Shown here in pieces: positions 53,636-62,119 of a DNA stretch of 64,000 bases. Under the pieces are notes generated by a model that did no database searches, had not been told where the DNA came from, and was given only the letters and a program-made list of their open reading frames with translations. The position numbers and the translations under genes are program-made. Source of the stretch: CAZAZQ01 sp964489705 (GTDB taxonomy: Bacteria; Zixibacteria; MSB-5A5; GN15; FEB-12); contig CAZAZQ010000001.1 of assembly GCA_964489705.1 (NCBI GenBank), positions 180,621-244,620 on the forward strand, read 5' to 3'. The first letter of the stretch is position 1. The number at the start of each line of letters is the position of its first letter.

Positions 53636-53798
53636 GAAAACGAGCTTTGCGGATAAAGTCAAAAAAGCTGCGGAAAAAGAGAAAAGCAGCGAGTACGTCA
53701 AGTGGGTGAAAGCCTACAAGGCGGAGAACGGGGCGTGGCGGTTCCGCACCGTGACCGTTGCCGTGACCGACGAGAACCGCAAAGAGATCTACGGGTAG
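53628..53798 (+). CDS. Small basic protein (56 aa), last gene of the PATAN operon
   Basis: An ATG at 53628 with GAGGAGG at 53612-53618 opens a 56-residue frame: a Lys-rich start (MAKKTSFADKVKKAAEKEK), then YVKWVKAYKAENGAWRFRTVTVAVTDENRKEIYG. The strong ribosome site, the 8-bp overlap with the gene before it and coherent strand-turn pattern (GAWRFRTVTVAV) support a real gene. No homologue is recognised. Confidence 0.65.
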   Translation: MAKKTSFADKVKKAAEKEKSSEYVKWVKAYKAENGAWRFRTVTVAVTDENRKEIYG

Positions 53799-53834
53799 GT
53801 ACACACCCTACCATCAAGCTTTCGTTCATATAAT

Positions 53835-53892
53835 CTCCCCCCAGAAAAGTTTTTTGATTGTCTTCAGATATCTGGAGACGGGGGAGTTTTTA
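53835..53892 (+). terminator. Possible terminator between the convergent PATAN operon and methyltransferase gene
   Basis: The arms CTCCCCC (53835-53841) and GGGGGAG (53880-53886) are followed by TTTTTATT. The loop is long (38 nt), so it is weak. Confidence 0.4.
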
Positions 53893-54621
53893 TTCTTTCT
53901 CGATGACGACAGCGTAGGGAGCAAATCGAGAAGGGAAAACTTTCTTTATCATCCAGCCGGTACCGGCTAAAATCCGCCGCATCTCCTTTTCCGAAACAAG
54001 CAGATAATCAAACCACGGTGTTGCGTACTTTTTGTACCGCACCCGTATGCGAACCTGCCCCGCCATCCGACCGCGCCGCCGGTTTTGCTTGTGATATTCC
54101 CGGTGTTCCTTCATAGTGCTTCGGTAGGTATCAATACTTTGAGAGAGAATACGAGCGTTTTCTGTCGTTAACCGGTGCAGCTTTCGCAGAAGCCAACGAG
54201 CCCGTTTCTCATTGCCGAACAAGCCGAAGTTGTTGCCGAACATGACTACCGTATCGAAAATGCCCAAGCGGGAGGAAATTTGTGTTATCGGAAGAAGACG
54301 CACATCCTTTATGCCTCTCCTTTTACAGACTTGAATCGCCAGGGGAGAGACATCGATGCCGGTGACCGGCAACCCCTCTTGTTGAAGGTAGCGGAGAACC
54401 CGCCCGGCGCCGCAGCCGATATCGAGCACTCTGCCGCGGGCGTAGCGGATAACTTTCTTTTCGAACGGTTGCCAATCTTTGTACTCGGCAAAGTATATCT
54501 TCGCCCCTGCAACGTTTACATCGATGTACCCGTCGTCCCGCTCGACGACTTCAACGCCCTCTCCTTTCTCCAGATAATCCTTCAAGAGTTGCCCGTAGGC
54601 GTCCTGATGAGGTAAGAGCAC
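53890..54621 (-). CDS. SAM-dependent methyltransferase
   Basis: This 243-residue class I methyltransferase has motif I RVLDIGCGAGRVLRYL (about residues 63-78), the acidic strand-2 end VTGIDVSPLAIQVC, and VVMFGNNFGLFGN. Start GTG 54621 is chosen because AAGGGAGG lies just upstream; the longer frame to TTG 54702 would start inside the groEL terminator. The N-terminal HQDAYGQLLKDYLEKGEG pattern occurs in small-molecule methyltransferases, but the substrate is unknown. It is separated from groEL by that terminator, so it is independently transcribed. Confidence 0.85.
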   Translation of the reverse strand: MLLPHQDAYGQLLKDYLEKGEGVEVVERDDGYIDVNVAGAKIYFAEYKDWQPFEKKVIRYARGRVLDIGCGAGRVLRYLQQEGLPVTGIDVSPLAIQVCKRRGIKDVRLLPITQISSRLGIFDTVVMFGNNFGLFGNEKRARWLLRKLHRLTTENARILSQSIDTYRSTMKEHREYHKQNRRRGRMAGQVRIRVRYKKYATPWFDYLLVSEKEMRRILAGTGWMIKKVFPSRFAPYAVVIEKE

Positions 54622-54700
54622 GGCTCCTCCCTTCTTTGAGATATGTCTCGCTTCCGCTGTTCCATATATACGTAAGGGGAAGACTCTCCATACAACAAAC

Positions 54701-54735
54701 AAAAAAAGACCCGGTCGCAGGAAACCGGGTCTTTT
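54701..54735 (-). terminator. Terminator of the groESL operon
   Basis: The 12-bp stem AAAAGACCCGGT / ACCGGGTCTTTT with an 8-nt loop is followed on the minus strand by a T run. Confidence 0.9.
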
Positions 54736-54765
54736 ACCATCACAATCAACAGAAGGAATGATGTA

Positions 54766-56394
54766 TTAGTACATACCGCCCATACCGCCCATGTCAGGCG
54801 CGGCAGGAGCAGCTTTTTTCTCTTCCGGTTTGTCGACGACCACCGCTTCGGTAGTAAGCAGCAGCCCGGCGATGGAAGCCGCATTCTCGAGCGCGGAGCG
54901 CGTCACCTTGGTCGGGTCGATGACACCGGCTTTCATCAGGTCTTCAAAGGTATCGGTCTGGGCGTTGTAGCCGAAGGCACCGTCTTCGGTCAACACCTTG
55001 TTGACGACCACCGAGCCTTCCACACCGGCGTTCTCGGAAATCTGGCGGATAGGCTCTTCGAGCGAACGGCGGACGATATTCACGCCGACCATCTCTTCGT
55101 CGCTGACCTTGACCTTGTCAAGCGCCTTGATGGAACGCAACAACGCCACACCGCCGCCGGGGACGATACCTTCCTCGACCGCCGCCCGGGTAGCATGGAG
55201 AGCGTCTTCCACGCGCGCTTTCTTCTCTTTCATTTCGGTTTCCGTGGCGGCACCGACGTTGATGACGGCAACCCCACCGGCTAACTTCGCCAGCCGCTCT
55301 TGCAGTTTCTCACGGTCGTAATCGGAGGTCGTATCTTCGATCTGCTTCCGAATCTGGTTGATGCGGGCTTTGATGTTCTCCTTGGAACCGGCACCCTCGA
55401 CAATAGTGGTATTGTCTTTGTCGATGGTGACTTTCTTCGCCGTCCCGAGATCTGAAAGCACCGCATTTTCGAGCTTGAAGCCGGCTTCTTCCGAAATTAC
55501 CTTCCCGCCGGTCAAAATGGCGATATCTTCCAGCATCGCCTTCCGACGATCGCCGAATCCCGGCGCCTTAACGGCGGCGACTTTCAAAGTGCCGCGCAGC
55601 TTGTTGACCACCAAGGTCGCCAGCGCTTCACCTTCGATATCCTCGGCGATAATCAACAGCGGCTTGCCGCTCTGGGCGACTTTCTCCAGAATAGGAAGGA
55701 GATCTTTCATGTTGGAAATCTTCTTGTCGTGAATCAGAATCATCGGATCTTCGAGCACCGCTTCCATCGCATCGGGATCAGTCACAAAGTAGGGCGAGAC
55801 ATAACCGCGGTCGAACTGCATCCCTTCCACCACATCAAGAGTCGTCTCCGCCGACTTGGATTCTTCCACCGTGATAACGCCGTCTTTTCCGACTTTCTCC
55901 ATCGCCTCGGCAATCAAGTCGCCGATTTGCTTGTCGTTATTGGCGGAAATGGTACCGACCTGGGAAATCTCATCTTTCCCGGAGACCGGCTTCGACATCT
56001 TCTTGATTTCTTCCGTAATCACCTGCACCGCCTTGTCGATACCCCGCTTAATCGCCATCGGGTTATGACCGGCGGTGACGTTCTTCAGACCTTCACGGTA
56101 AATCGCCTGAGCAATAAGCGTCGCCGTGGTGGTTCCGTCACCGGCATCGTCAGAGGTCTTGGAAGCGACTTCCTTGACCATCTGGGCGCCGATATTTTCA
56201 AAATGGTCTTCCAACTCGATTTCTTTGGCGACCGTCACACCGTCTTTGGTAACGGTCGGAGAACCGAATTTTTTGTCGAGGACAACGTTGCGTCCCTTGG
56301 GACCAAGCGTCACTTTCACCGCATCGGCGAGGATATCTACCCCGCGTTTCAGCTTGGCACGAGCAGTGGCATCAAAATCTATCAGCTTCGGCAT
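54766..56394 (-). CDS. groEL: Chaperonin GroEL (Hsp60)
   Basis: This 542-residue ATP-dependent folding chamber subunit has typical features: KVTLGPKGRNVVLDKKFGSP; the nucleotide-site DDAGDGTTTATLIAQAI with the catalytic Asp; apical domain EGMQFDRGYVSPYFVTDPD; AVKAPGFGDRRKAML; GIVPGGGVALLRS; and the Gly-Met tail DMGGMGGMY. It lies 29 bp after groES, forming the classical groESL operon, which is under CIRCE/HrcA control by its upstream element. Length is normal. Confidence 0.98.
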   Translation of the reverse strand: MPKLIDFDATARAKLKRGVDILADAVKVTLGPKGRNVVLDKKFGSPTVTKDGVTVAKEIELEDHFENIGAQMVKEVASKTSDDAGDGTTTATLIAQAIYREGLKNVTAGHNPMAIKRGIDKAVQVITEEIKKMSKPVSGKDEISQVGTISANNDKQIGDLIAEAMEKVGKDGVITVEESKSAETTLDVVEGMQFDRGYVSPYFVTDPDAMEAVLEDPMILIHDKKISNMKDLLPILEKVAQSGKPLLIIAEDIEGEALATLVVNKLRGTLKVAAVKAPGFGDRRKAMLEDIAILTGGKVISEEAGFKLENAVLSDLGTAKKVTIDKDNTTIVEGAGSKENIKARINQIRKQIEDTTSDYDREKLQERLAKLAGGVAVINVGAATETEMKEKKARVEDALHATRAAVEEGIVPGGGVALLRSIKALDKVKVSDEEMVGVNIVRRSLEEPIRQISENAGVEGSVVVNKVLTEDGAFGYNAQTDTFEDLMKAGVIDPTKVTRSALENAASIAGLLLTTEAVVVDKPEEKKAAPAAPDMGGMGGMY

Positions 56395-56423
56395 TTTTAT
56401 CTCTCCTTCTTACGTGGGTTTAC

Positions 56424-56717
56424 TTAACTGTCCTGAATAATCGCAAAAATATCGGATTCGCGCATGATGAGATACTCTTCACCGCCAATGGACACTTCGG
56501 TGCCAGAGTATTTTCCGTAGAGAACTTTATCACCTTTTTTGACTTCCAGCGGCATTTTCTTGCCGTCTTCGGTCATCCGTCCCGGACCGACTTCGATGAT
56601 TTCGCCTTGCATCGGCTTTTCTTTCGCCGTATCCGGAATGATGATTCCGCCCTTTACCGTTTCGCTTTCTTCGATGGGCTTGACAACAACTCTGTCTGCA
56701 AGCGGTTTAACCTGCAT
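56424..56717 (-). CDS. groES: Co-chaperonin GroES (Hsp10)
   Basis: This 97-residue lid protein of the GroEL chamber has KPLADRVVVKPIEESETVKGGIIIPDTAKEKP with the mobile loop, EVGPGRMTEDGKK, and KKGDKVLYGKYSGTEVSIGGEEYLIMRESDIFAI. The ATG is preceded by GGAGGAATTCC (SD GGAGG). It is the first gene of groESL. Confidence 0.98.
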   Translation of the reverse strand: MQVKPLADRVVVKPIEESETVKGGIIIPDTAKEKPMQGEIIEVGPGRMTEDGKKMPLEVKKGDKVLYGKYSGTEVSIGGEEYLIMRESDIFAIIQDS

Positions 56718-56851
56718 TGGAATTCCTCCTGTTTTTTTCGCCCTGTCTTTCGACAGGCTGGTTTGAGGCTATATGTTAGATTTATTTTTTCCTCATGTTC
56801 TCCGGCGTTTGCCCTTTCTTAACTTCTTATCGGACAACGCAATTTAAGTTA

Positions 56852-56878
56852 TTAGCACTCCTCTTTAGTGAGTGCTAA
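56852..56878 (-). promoter_or_regulatory. CIRCE operator (HrcA binding site)
   Basis: Perfect TTAGCACTC-N9-GAGTGCTAA, the canonical CIRCE. It lies between the promoter and groES, so HrcA should repress groESL without stress. No hrcA gene is in the window. Confidence 0.97.
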
Positions 56879-56885
56879 TAATTTC

Positions 56886-56913
56886 AATATAGCTTCAACA
56901 CTCGATTAGTCAA
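56886..56913 (-). promoter_or_regulatory. groESL promoter
   Basis: On the minus strand: TTGACT, 16-bp spacer, TATATT, followed 7 bp later by CIRCE. The initiation site would fall at the start of the operator. Confidence 0.75.
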
Positions 56914-57068
56914 GAGGTTTCAAAAATTTTTTTCCGTATTTCCCTTTTCTTGAAATTTTTTGTGCTTTTTCGACTTAAGCCTATTAATTATCCCAAAATC
57001 GGAAGTTTTTCCGATAGACGTTGTCCCTTTTTTGCCGCCGGCACTCAGAGGAAAGGAGGCCAACCGCA

Positions 57069-57509
57069 ATGGCACGAACCATTCGAAAGCTGAGCATAGA
57101 AGATTACGATGATATTATCCGAATATGGGTAGACGCCGGGTTGCCATACAAGCCGTTCGGACGAGACAAAAAGGAACGGATTGCCAAAGAAATGCAACGT
57201 CCCGACACGGCGTTTATCGGCATCCATGACGATGAGGCGGGCATGCTGATTGCGGTCGGCTTGGCGACCTACGACGGCAGAAAAGGATGGATTAACCGGG
57301 TCGCGGTATTGCCGGATTTTCGCCATCAGGGTTTGGCGGGCAGGATTATCAGGGAGTGCGAAACATTTCTGGAACAGCAGGGAGCGGAGATTATCGCGTG
57401 TCTCATCGAAGAGTACAATCTCCCGTCAATGGCACTCTTTCAAAAACACGGGTATTACTTCCACGAGGACATCCACTACTTCTCCAAGCGTAAGTCGGAA
57501 GAGACATAA
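57069..57509 (+). CDS. GNAT-family N-acetyltransferase
   Basis: This 146-residue acetyl-CoA-dependent transferase shows WINRVAVLPDFRHQGLAGRIIRECE (motif A with the Q/R-x-x-G-x-G/A pattern HQGLAG), and FQKHGYYFHEDIHYFSKR near the end. ATG 57069 with AAAGGAGG just upstream is preferred over the longer frame from 57021. The substrate is unknown. The start EDYDDIIRIWVDAGLPYKPFGRD is found in a GNAT subgroup seen in archaea and bacteria. It is monocistronic and followed by repeats. Confidence 0.85.
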   Translation: MARTIRKLSIEDYDDIIRIWVDAGLPYKPFGRDKKERIAKEMQRPDTAFIGIHDDEAGMLIAVGLATYDGRKGWINRVAVLPDFRHQGLAGRIIRECETFLEQQGAEIIACLIEEYNLPSMALFQKHGYYFHEDIHYFSKRKSEET

Positions 57510-57764
57510 TTCTTTTTCACGCGATTGGGATTTCTCTCGAGCCTTCCGTCAGACGCGGTCATCAGGTCTCTTCGAGACCTGATCTACTTCTCTGTTACCC
57601 ATCTCCCCGGTCTATTTTGTTACCCATGTCCCCGGTCTAATGTGTAACCTATGTAGCCGGTCATACACACATTTACCTGCACTTTTGGGGTGCCCCACCG
57701 CTTGCGGTGGGCTTATCGCGCGAACGGGAATTCTTTCCCCACCGTCTTAACCTGCGGCAGGTCA
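57510..57764. repeat. Cluster of palindromes and 25-bp tandem repeats
   Basis: Contains ATCAGGTCTC-TTC-GAGACCTGAT (57561-57583, 10-bp stem), three 25-bp tandem units (57594-57668), CCCACCGC-TT-GCGGTGGG (57694-57711), and CCTGC-GGCAGG-like near the end. All lie between the GNAT gene and ispG. Confidence 0.8.
57594..57668. repeat. Three imperfect 25-bp tandem repeats
   Basis: Units of 25 bp begin GTTACCCATCTCCCCGGTCT, GTTACCCATGTCCCCGGTCT and GTAACCTATGTAGCCGGTCA. There is no spacer variation, so it is not CRISPR. It may be a remnant of an insertion-sequence end or a protein-binding iteron. Confidence 0.75.
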
Positions 57765-58853
57765 CTATCGTGGGATTTTCTCGCCGGTCATGGCTTCGAT
57801 CTCATCCAAAAGAGCTTTTTCAAGCTCCTCCTCCGGGACATGCTTGATAATTTTCCCTTTTTTTATCAGCAGTCCTTTCCCGTCCCCACCGGTAATACCG
57901 ATATCCGCTGCTGCCGCCTCGCCGGGACCGTTGACAGCGCATCCCATCACCGCCACTTTCAGCGGCGTCTTCAAGTGCTTGGTTTTCTCGGTTACCGATT
58001 CCGCTAAGGGGATGAGATTGATTTGGCACCGCCCGCAGGTGGGGCAGGAGATGACATCTATCCCTTCTTTCTGGAGTTCACAGGAAGCCAAAATCTGCTT
58101 GGCGACCCGTACTTCATGCACCGGGTCGGCGGTCAAGGACACTCGTATGGTATCCCCAATGCCGGTCAACAGCAGCGCCCCGATACCGACAGCCGACTTG
58201 ATGGTGCCTTTCTCCAAGATCCCCGCTTCGGTAATACCGAGATGCAGGGGATAATCGCAGCGCTCCGCCAACATCTGATACGCCCAGAAAGTGGTGATGA
58301 CGTTGGTTGATTTGACGGATATAATAATGTTATGAAAATCCATCTCTTCCAAGATGGCAATTTCTCTCATGGCGGCTTCGACGAACGCTTCCGGATTGTC
58401 GCGCCCGTACTTTTCCAGAAGGTCTTTCGGTAAGGAACCGGAATTCACCCCGATGCGGATAGGCACCTCGGCATCTTTGGCGGCTTTGGTCACTTCGCGC
58501 ACTTTCCAGCTTTCGCCGATATTCCCCGGATTGATGCGGATTTTGTCAAAACCGGCTGCTATCGCTTGAAGGGCGAACTTGTACTGGAAATGAATATCCG
58601 CCACCAACGGCTTGTCGATGCGGGAACGGATTTCCGGCAATTTGTCCGCCGCTCGCTGATTGAGCACGGAAAGACGGACCAGGTCGCAGCCGGCGTCGAA
58701 AAGCTCTTTCACTTGCGCTACGGTTGCTTCCACGTCGGTGGTGTCCGCGGTCGTCATCGACTGTATCGACACGGGAAAGCCGCCGCCAATGAGCACCTCA
58801 CCCACTTTAACGACTCGGCTTTTCCGCCGTTTGGGGGGATATTCCAGTTTCAT
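57765..58853 (-). CDS. ispG: 4-hydroxy-3-methylbut-2-enyl diphosphate synthase (IspG/GcpE)
   Basis: This 362-residue iron-sulfur enzyme of the MEP isoprenoid pathway converts MEcPP to HMBPP using reduced flavodoxin or ferredoxin. Seen: VQSMTTADTTDVEATVAQVKEL-like start, PLVADIHFQYKFAL, KIRINPGNIG, VPIRIGVNSGSLPKDLL, the cluster ligands in CPTCGRCQINL and MGCAVNGPGEAAAADIGI with the conserved Glu. It supplies isoprenoid precursors for undecaprenyl carrier and for the polyprenyl diphosphate used by the GGGPS. It is the short bacterial form. Confidence 0.97.
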   Translation of the reverse strand: MKLEYPPKRRKSRVVKVGEVLIGGGFPVSIQSMTTADTTDVEATVAQVKELFDAGCDLVRLSVLNQRAADKLPEIRSRIDKPLVADIHFQYKFALQAIAAGFDKIRINPGNIGESWKVREVTKAAKDAEVPIRIGVNSGSLPKDLLEKYGRDNPEAFVEAAMREIAILEEMDFHNIIISVKSTNVITTFWAYQMLAERCDYPLHLGITEAGILEKGTIKSAVGIGALLLTGIGDTIRVSLTADPVHEVRVAKQILASCELQKEGIDVISCPTCGRCQINLIPLAESVTEKTKHLKTPLKVAVMGCAVNGPGEAAAADIGITGGDGKGLLIKKGKIIKHVPEEELEKALLDEIEAMTGEKIPR

Positions 58854-58938
58854 ACCGCAAAGCCTTGACCTTCAATTACAAACAACGTAGTTTACACCAT
58901 CGAACAAAACCTGGCAATGGAAAGTTAGAACTATTTGT

Positions 58939-59316
58939 ATGCGGCGATTCAAACAGTTTGTCTTCATTCTCCTTGTCCCTCTTCTCGTTGCCGGTTACTT
59001 TTTTTACCATCATCTTTCTACGGAAAAGGAAAAGCGACAAACCGAGCTTTATGCCCAAGTGACGGCACACCTCTGGCTGGCGGCGGCGCACTTCCGCAAT
59101 AACCCACAGCAGCTCGGAAAATATAGAGATTCTTTGTTGAAAGCACATAATCTCTCACCGAAAAAAATCGAAGCATACCTTCACCGCAACCGGAAACGGC
59201 CGGAACGATACGACAAATTCGCCGATCTGGTCAAAAAGTACGTCGATTCCTTGGCACAGGAAGCCCTTGCGGCATCCGCCGCCGATTCGACCGGCGATAC
59301 GGTACATCCTCCGTAA
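58939..59316 (+). CDS. Single-span membrane protein of unknown function (125 aa)
   Basis: One N-terminal membrane helix (about 7-24; FVFILLVPLLVAGYFFYH) is followed by a helical, basic extracytoplasmic or cytoplasmic domain (LYAQVTAHLWLAAAHFRNN, AHNLSPKKIEAYLHRNRKRPERY, FADLVKKYVDSLAQEAL). LSPKKIEAYL-type helices occur in periplasmic lipoproteins, but I do not recognise a family. It is divergent from ispG. It lies 165 bp upstream of the 411-residue gene and probably is separate from that operon. Confidence 0.65.
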   Translation: MRRFKQFVFILLVPLLVAGYFFYHHLSTEKEKRQTELYAQVTAHLWLAAAHFRNNPQQLGKYRDSLLKAHNLSPKKIEAYLHRNRKRPERYDKFADLVKKYVDSLAQEALAASAADSTGDTVHPP

Positions 59317-59480
59317 AGGGGAAAGCACCTTCGCCCGCCGGAACAAAACCGTTTCAAAAACCGCTTGAAAAGCCCCGCTCTTCCCGTTACCTTCCCTTGT
59401 AATGAAGTCAATGGGAAGCAAAAACCGGTGAGGTTCCGTCATTACGGTGGAAATTCCCGGCAAAACTGGAAGGAAGAAGT

Positions 59481-60716
59481 ATGCACTTTGATCTGCTAAG
59501 CGACCGCGACCAAAAAGCTATTGATGCCCTTATCGACTCCTATGGCGGCGCCCGCGCCATCAATGAAAAAATAATCGCCCAAAGAGATTACGAGACCAGA
59601 AAAAAGCTCGCCGCCGACAAAGGCTACGGCGAGATGCTTGCCCAAGCGGAAGCGTACGCCAAAGAGTTCCCGAAAGTTGAAGATTTCATTGCGAAAGAAA
59701 ACATCAAAGTTACTAAGAAAGGCGTGTGCACCACGCAAGTTTCCGGCTTTCAAGGCGCCCGGGTGACGTTCGATTGCATCAAACGCATTGCCCAAAATAA
59801 AGACGTCCTCTTCCCCTCGGAGATGATTTCCGTGGTGGCGCTGACGGAGCATTACGTTTACAGCGGCGACTTGTTGGCGACGCTGGCGATGTCGGAAAAT
59901 ATTCTCGGCGCCAGTAAGTTTTGCTCCACTAACCTCATTGGCATTCCCCTCCCCGAAAAACGATTTGCCCACGTGGAAAAAGTGACCGGCGAAAAGTTCG
60001 ACCGGCGTGATTTGGGCAACGGCATGAGTCAGCTCATTCTGAAAAATATGGGGACGCCGTTCGGGAACCTCGGTGGGGTGGAAGTCGGCGACAACAATCA
60101 TCTCGTATATCTCGACGGCATCACGCGGGCGGCGCTGGAAACCGGCGCTAACTTTTTCCTCAATCCCAGTTGGTCGACGATTGTGGCAGCGTGCTACTAC
60201 GGCAGAGAAATCCCGGAAATCAGCTTCAAAATCTCCATGCTGCTTTCCACGCAGAACACCATCATGTTCCGAATGTTGATGAATATCATCAAAGAGTACC
60301 TCCGCGACGACGGTACCACTCCGATTTACGAAATCAATATCGGAAACGCCGCCAGCGTTGAGACCTTTATGGACTGCGCCCGTGAACTGAAAGAATCCGG
60401 CTTGCCGAACATTTCCCTGACCGCTCATTTACGCATCAACCCGGATTTGGGGATGGAAGGGTTCGACTGGACGGAAAACGCTTTCACCGTGCTCGACAAC
60501 GGCTGGGATATTACCATCAAGTACGAGAGTGACGGCACCTCCCGCCCGTATGACACGATGGAAGCCTACTTCCTCTCCGACGAAGAGCGGGACGAAAAAG
60601 CGGAACTCATCGGGGATGTCATTTATCACAAATGCATCCGCTGTGACCTTGACGCCAAAGAAATCATGCGTCGCGGACATGAAGTCAAATTCGCAAAAAT
60701 CGCTTACAAGTCATAG
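59481..60716 (+). CDS. Unrecognised 411-residue protein heading a four-gene metabolic operon
   Basis: It is soluble with no signal peptide and has a probable alpha/beta barrel-like pattern. Distinctive stretches: KKGVCTTQVSGFQGARVTFDCIKR, ASKFCSTNLIGIPLPEKRF, KNMGTPFGNLGGVEVGDNNH, LETGANFFLNPSWSTIVAACYYG, ALRINPDLGMEGFDW-type LTAHLRINPDLGM, and a C-terminal HKCIRCDLDAKEIM. Repeated Cys, His and Asp could bind metal. I cannot assign a family. The start ATG 59481 has GGAAGGA upstream. It is followed by a cupin, a homoserine-dehydrogenase-like protein and an aldehyde dehydrogenase on the same strand, so an enzymatic role is inferred. Confidence 0.75.
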   Translation: MHFDLLSDRDQKAIDALIDSYGGARAINEKIIAQRDYETRKKLAADKGYGEMLAQAEAYAKEFPKVEDFIAKENIKVTKKGVCTTQVSGFQGARVTFDCIKRIAQNKDVLFPSEMISVVALTEHYVYSGDLLATLAMSENILGASKFCSTNLIGIPLPEKRFAHVEKVTGEKFDRRDLGNGMSQLILKNMGTPFGNLGGVEVGDNNHLVYLDGITRAALETGANFFLNPSWSTIVAACYYGREIPEISFKISMLLSTQNTIMFRMLMNIIKEYLRDDGTTPIYEINIGNAASVETFMDCARELKESGLPNISLTAHLRINPDLGMEGFDWTENAFTVLDNGWDITIKYESDGTSRPYDTMEAYFLSDEERDEKAELIGDVIYHKCIRCDLDAKEIMRRGHEVKFAKIAYKS

Positions 60717-60726
60717 AGTAACGGCT

Positions 60727-61092
60727 GTGAACGACCAGACATTTCCATGGGACGGCACGGTCTACCCCGACATGATTCGGGGGCTGCCGGAGATCGACAT
60801 CAACGTCGAGGGCGTCCGCGGCTGGCTGCTCCAAGGCGGCGACAAACAAATCGTCTTTTTCGACATCCAGCCGGTGGGCGAGATTCCCCCCCATTCCCAT
60901 TGCGCTCAGTGGGGCATTATGCTTGCCGGAGAGATGGCACTAACCATTGATGGGGAAACGAAGATATATCGAAAAGGAGACTGGTACTTCATCCCCGAAG
61001 GGGTGACGCATTCCGCCAATTTCCTTTCTCGAGTGAACGTCATAGATGTATTTGACGCCCCGGACAGATACAAAACAAAAGAGGAGTTATAG
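60727..61092 (+). CDS. Small cupin-domain protein
   Basis: This 121-residue single-domain cupin has the metal motif 1 PPHSHCAQWGIMLAGEM and motif 2 PEGVTHSANFLS, so two to three His ligands are present. GTG 60727, 10 bp after the preceding stop, gives a complete cupin (VNDQTFPWDGTVYPDM); the longer frame starting at 60529 lies within the upstream gene and is unlikely. It is probably a metal-dependent isomerase, dioxygenase or ligand-binding protein. Its stop lies 5 bp before the next start, so the four genes are one operon. Confidence 0.82.
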   Translation: MNDQTFPWDGTVYPDMIRGLPEIDINVEGVRGWLLQGGDKQIVFFDIQPVGEIPPHSHCAQWGIMLAGEMALTIDGETKIYRKGDWYFIPEGVTHSANFLSRVNVIDVFDAPDRYKTKEEL

Positions 61093-61096
61093 AAAG

Positions 61097-62119
61097 ATGC
61101 GATTATTACTTATAGGCTTCGGCACGGTCGGACAGGGCTTGGCGGAGCTTCTTATTGAAAAAGAGCACGTCCTCCGAACCAACTACGATTTGGAGATAAC
61201 GGTGGTCGGTATCGCCGACATGCTCAAAGGCAGCATCTACAACGAGAGCGGCATCGACCTTAAGAAAGCGTTGGAGACGGCAAAAGCAGGCGGCAACATC
61301 GCCGACGGCACCGGCGACGCATTCGACGGCGATGCGCTGAGCATGATTAAAGCTGCCAACGCCGACGTGATGGTCGAGATGACCTACACCGACATCAAAA
61401 CCGGTAAACCGGCAACCGCACACATCCGCACGGCTCTCGATAAAGGGATGCACGTCACCACGACCAACAAGGGACCGGTAGCGCTGTATTACCACGAACT
61501 CTCCCGTATCGCTAAAGAGAAGGAAGTCAAGTTCCTATTTGAAGGGACGGTGATGAGCGGAACGCCGCTGTTGAATCTCATTCGGGAAACCCTGGCGGGG
61601 AGTGAGATTTCCGAGGTGAAGGGCATCCTCAACGGCACCACCAACTACATCCTGACCCGCATGGAGGAAGGGTTGCCGTACGACGAAGCTTTGAAGAAAG
61701 CGCAAGAGCTCGGGTATGCCGAGGCGGTGCCGGACGCCGACGTCCTCGGGTGGGATGCTCTCGCGAAGGTCACTATTCTCGCCAACACCGTTTTCGGCGC
61801 CTCCTGCAAACCGGGCGACTTCCCGTGCAAAGGGATAACGGAAATCACTACCGAGATGATTAACGACGCCAAGAGCCGCGGTAAACGGTTCAAACTAATC
61901 GGGAGAGTCTGGCGCGATGGCGGGAGTGTCAAAGCCAGCGTGGGACCGGAGGAGGTTGATTTTGCACATCCCCTGGCAGGAGTCATGGGCGCTACCAACG
62001 CCTTAACGATTACCACCGACACCCTGAACGACGTCACTATTGTCGGTCCGGGCGCCGGACGTACTGAAACCGGCTACAGCACGTTGATTGACATTATTCG
62101 GATAGGAGGCAGACGATGA
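61097..62119 (+). CDS. Homoserine-dehydrogenase-like oxidoreductase without ACT domain
   Basis: This 340-residue NAD(P)-dependent protein has the N-terminal Rossmann motif LLIGFGTVGQGLAELL, then VTTTNKGPVALYYHELSRIA, FEGTVMSGTPLLNLI, the HSD signature LNGTTNYILTRMEEG and AEAVPDADVLGWDALAKVTIL, all found in homoserine dehydrogenase. It ends without the regulatory ACT domain. ATG 61097 is the likely start (RLLLIGFG is at the N terminus). It could be true homoserine dehydrogenase, or act on a related beta-hydroxy/semialdehyde pair; coupling with an aldehyde dehydrogenase favours the second. Its stop overlaps the next start (ATGA). Confidence 0.85.
   Translation: MRLLLIGFGTVGQGLAELLIEKEHVLRTNYDLEITVVGIADMLKGSIYNESGIDLKKALETAKAGGNIADGTGDAFDGDALSMIKAANADVMVEMTYTDIKTGKPATAHIRTALDKGMHVTTTNKGPVALYYHELSRIAKEKEVKFLFEGTVMSGTPLLNLIRETLAGSEISEVKGILNGTTNYILTRMEEGLPYDEALKKAQELGYAEAVPDADVLGWDALAKVTILANTVFGASCKPGDFPCKGITEITTEMINDAKSRGKRFKLIGRVWRDGGSVKASVGPEEVDFAHPLAGVMGATNALTITTDTLNDVTIVGPGAGRTETGYSTLIDIIRIGGRR

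Larger units (their letters stand above)
56718..57068. other. groESL regulatory region and leader of the GNAT gene
   Basis: This 351-bp region contains the CIRCE element and promoter for groESL, then AT-rich sequence. Its last bases are AAAGGAGG (57052-57059) for the acetyltransferase gene. No additional gene is supported. Confidence 0.7.

Noticed and set aside
57594..57668. Possible CRISPR array
   Set aside because: The 25-bp units abut with no spacers, diverge between copies, and no cas genes are present anywhere in the window.
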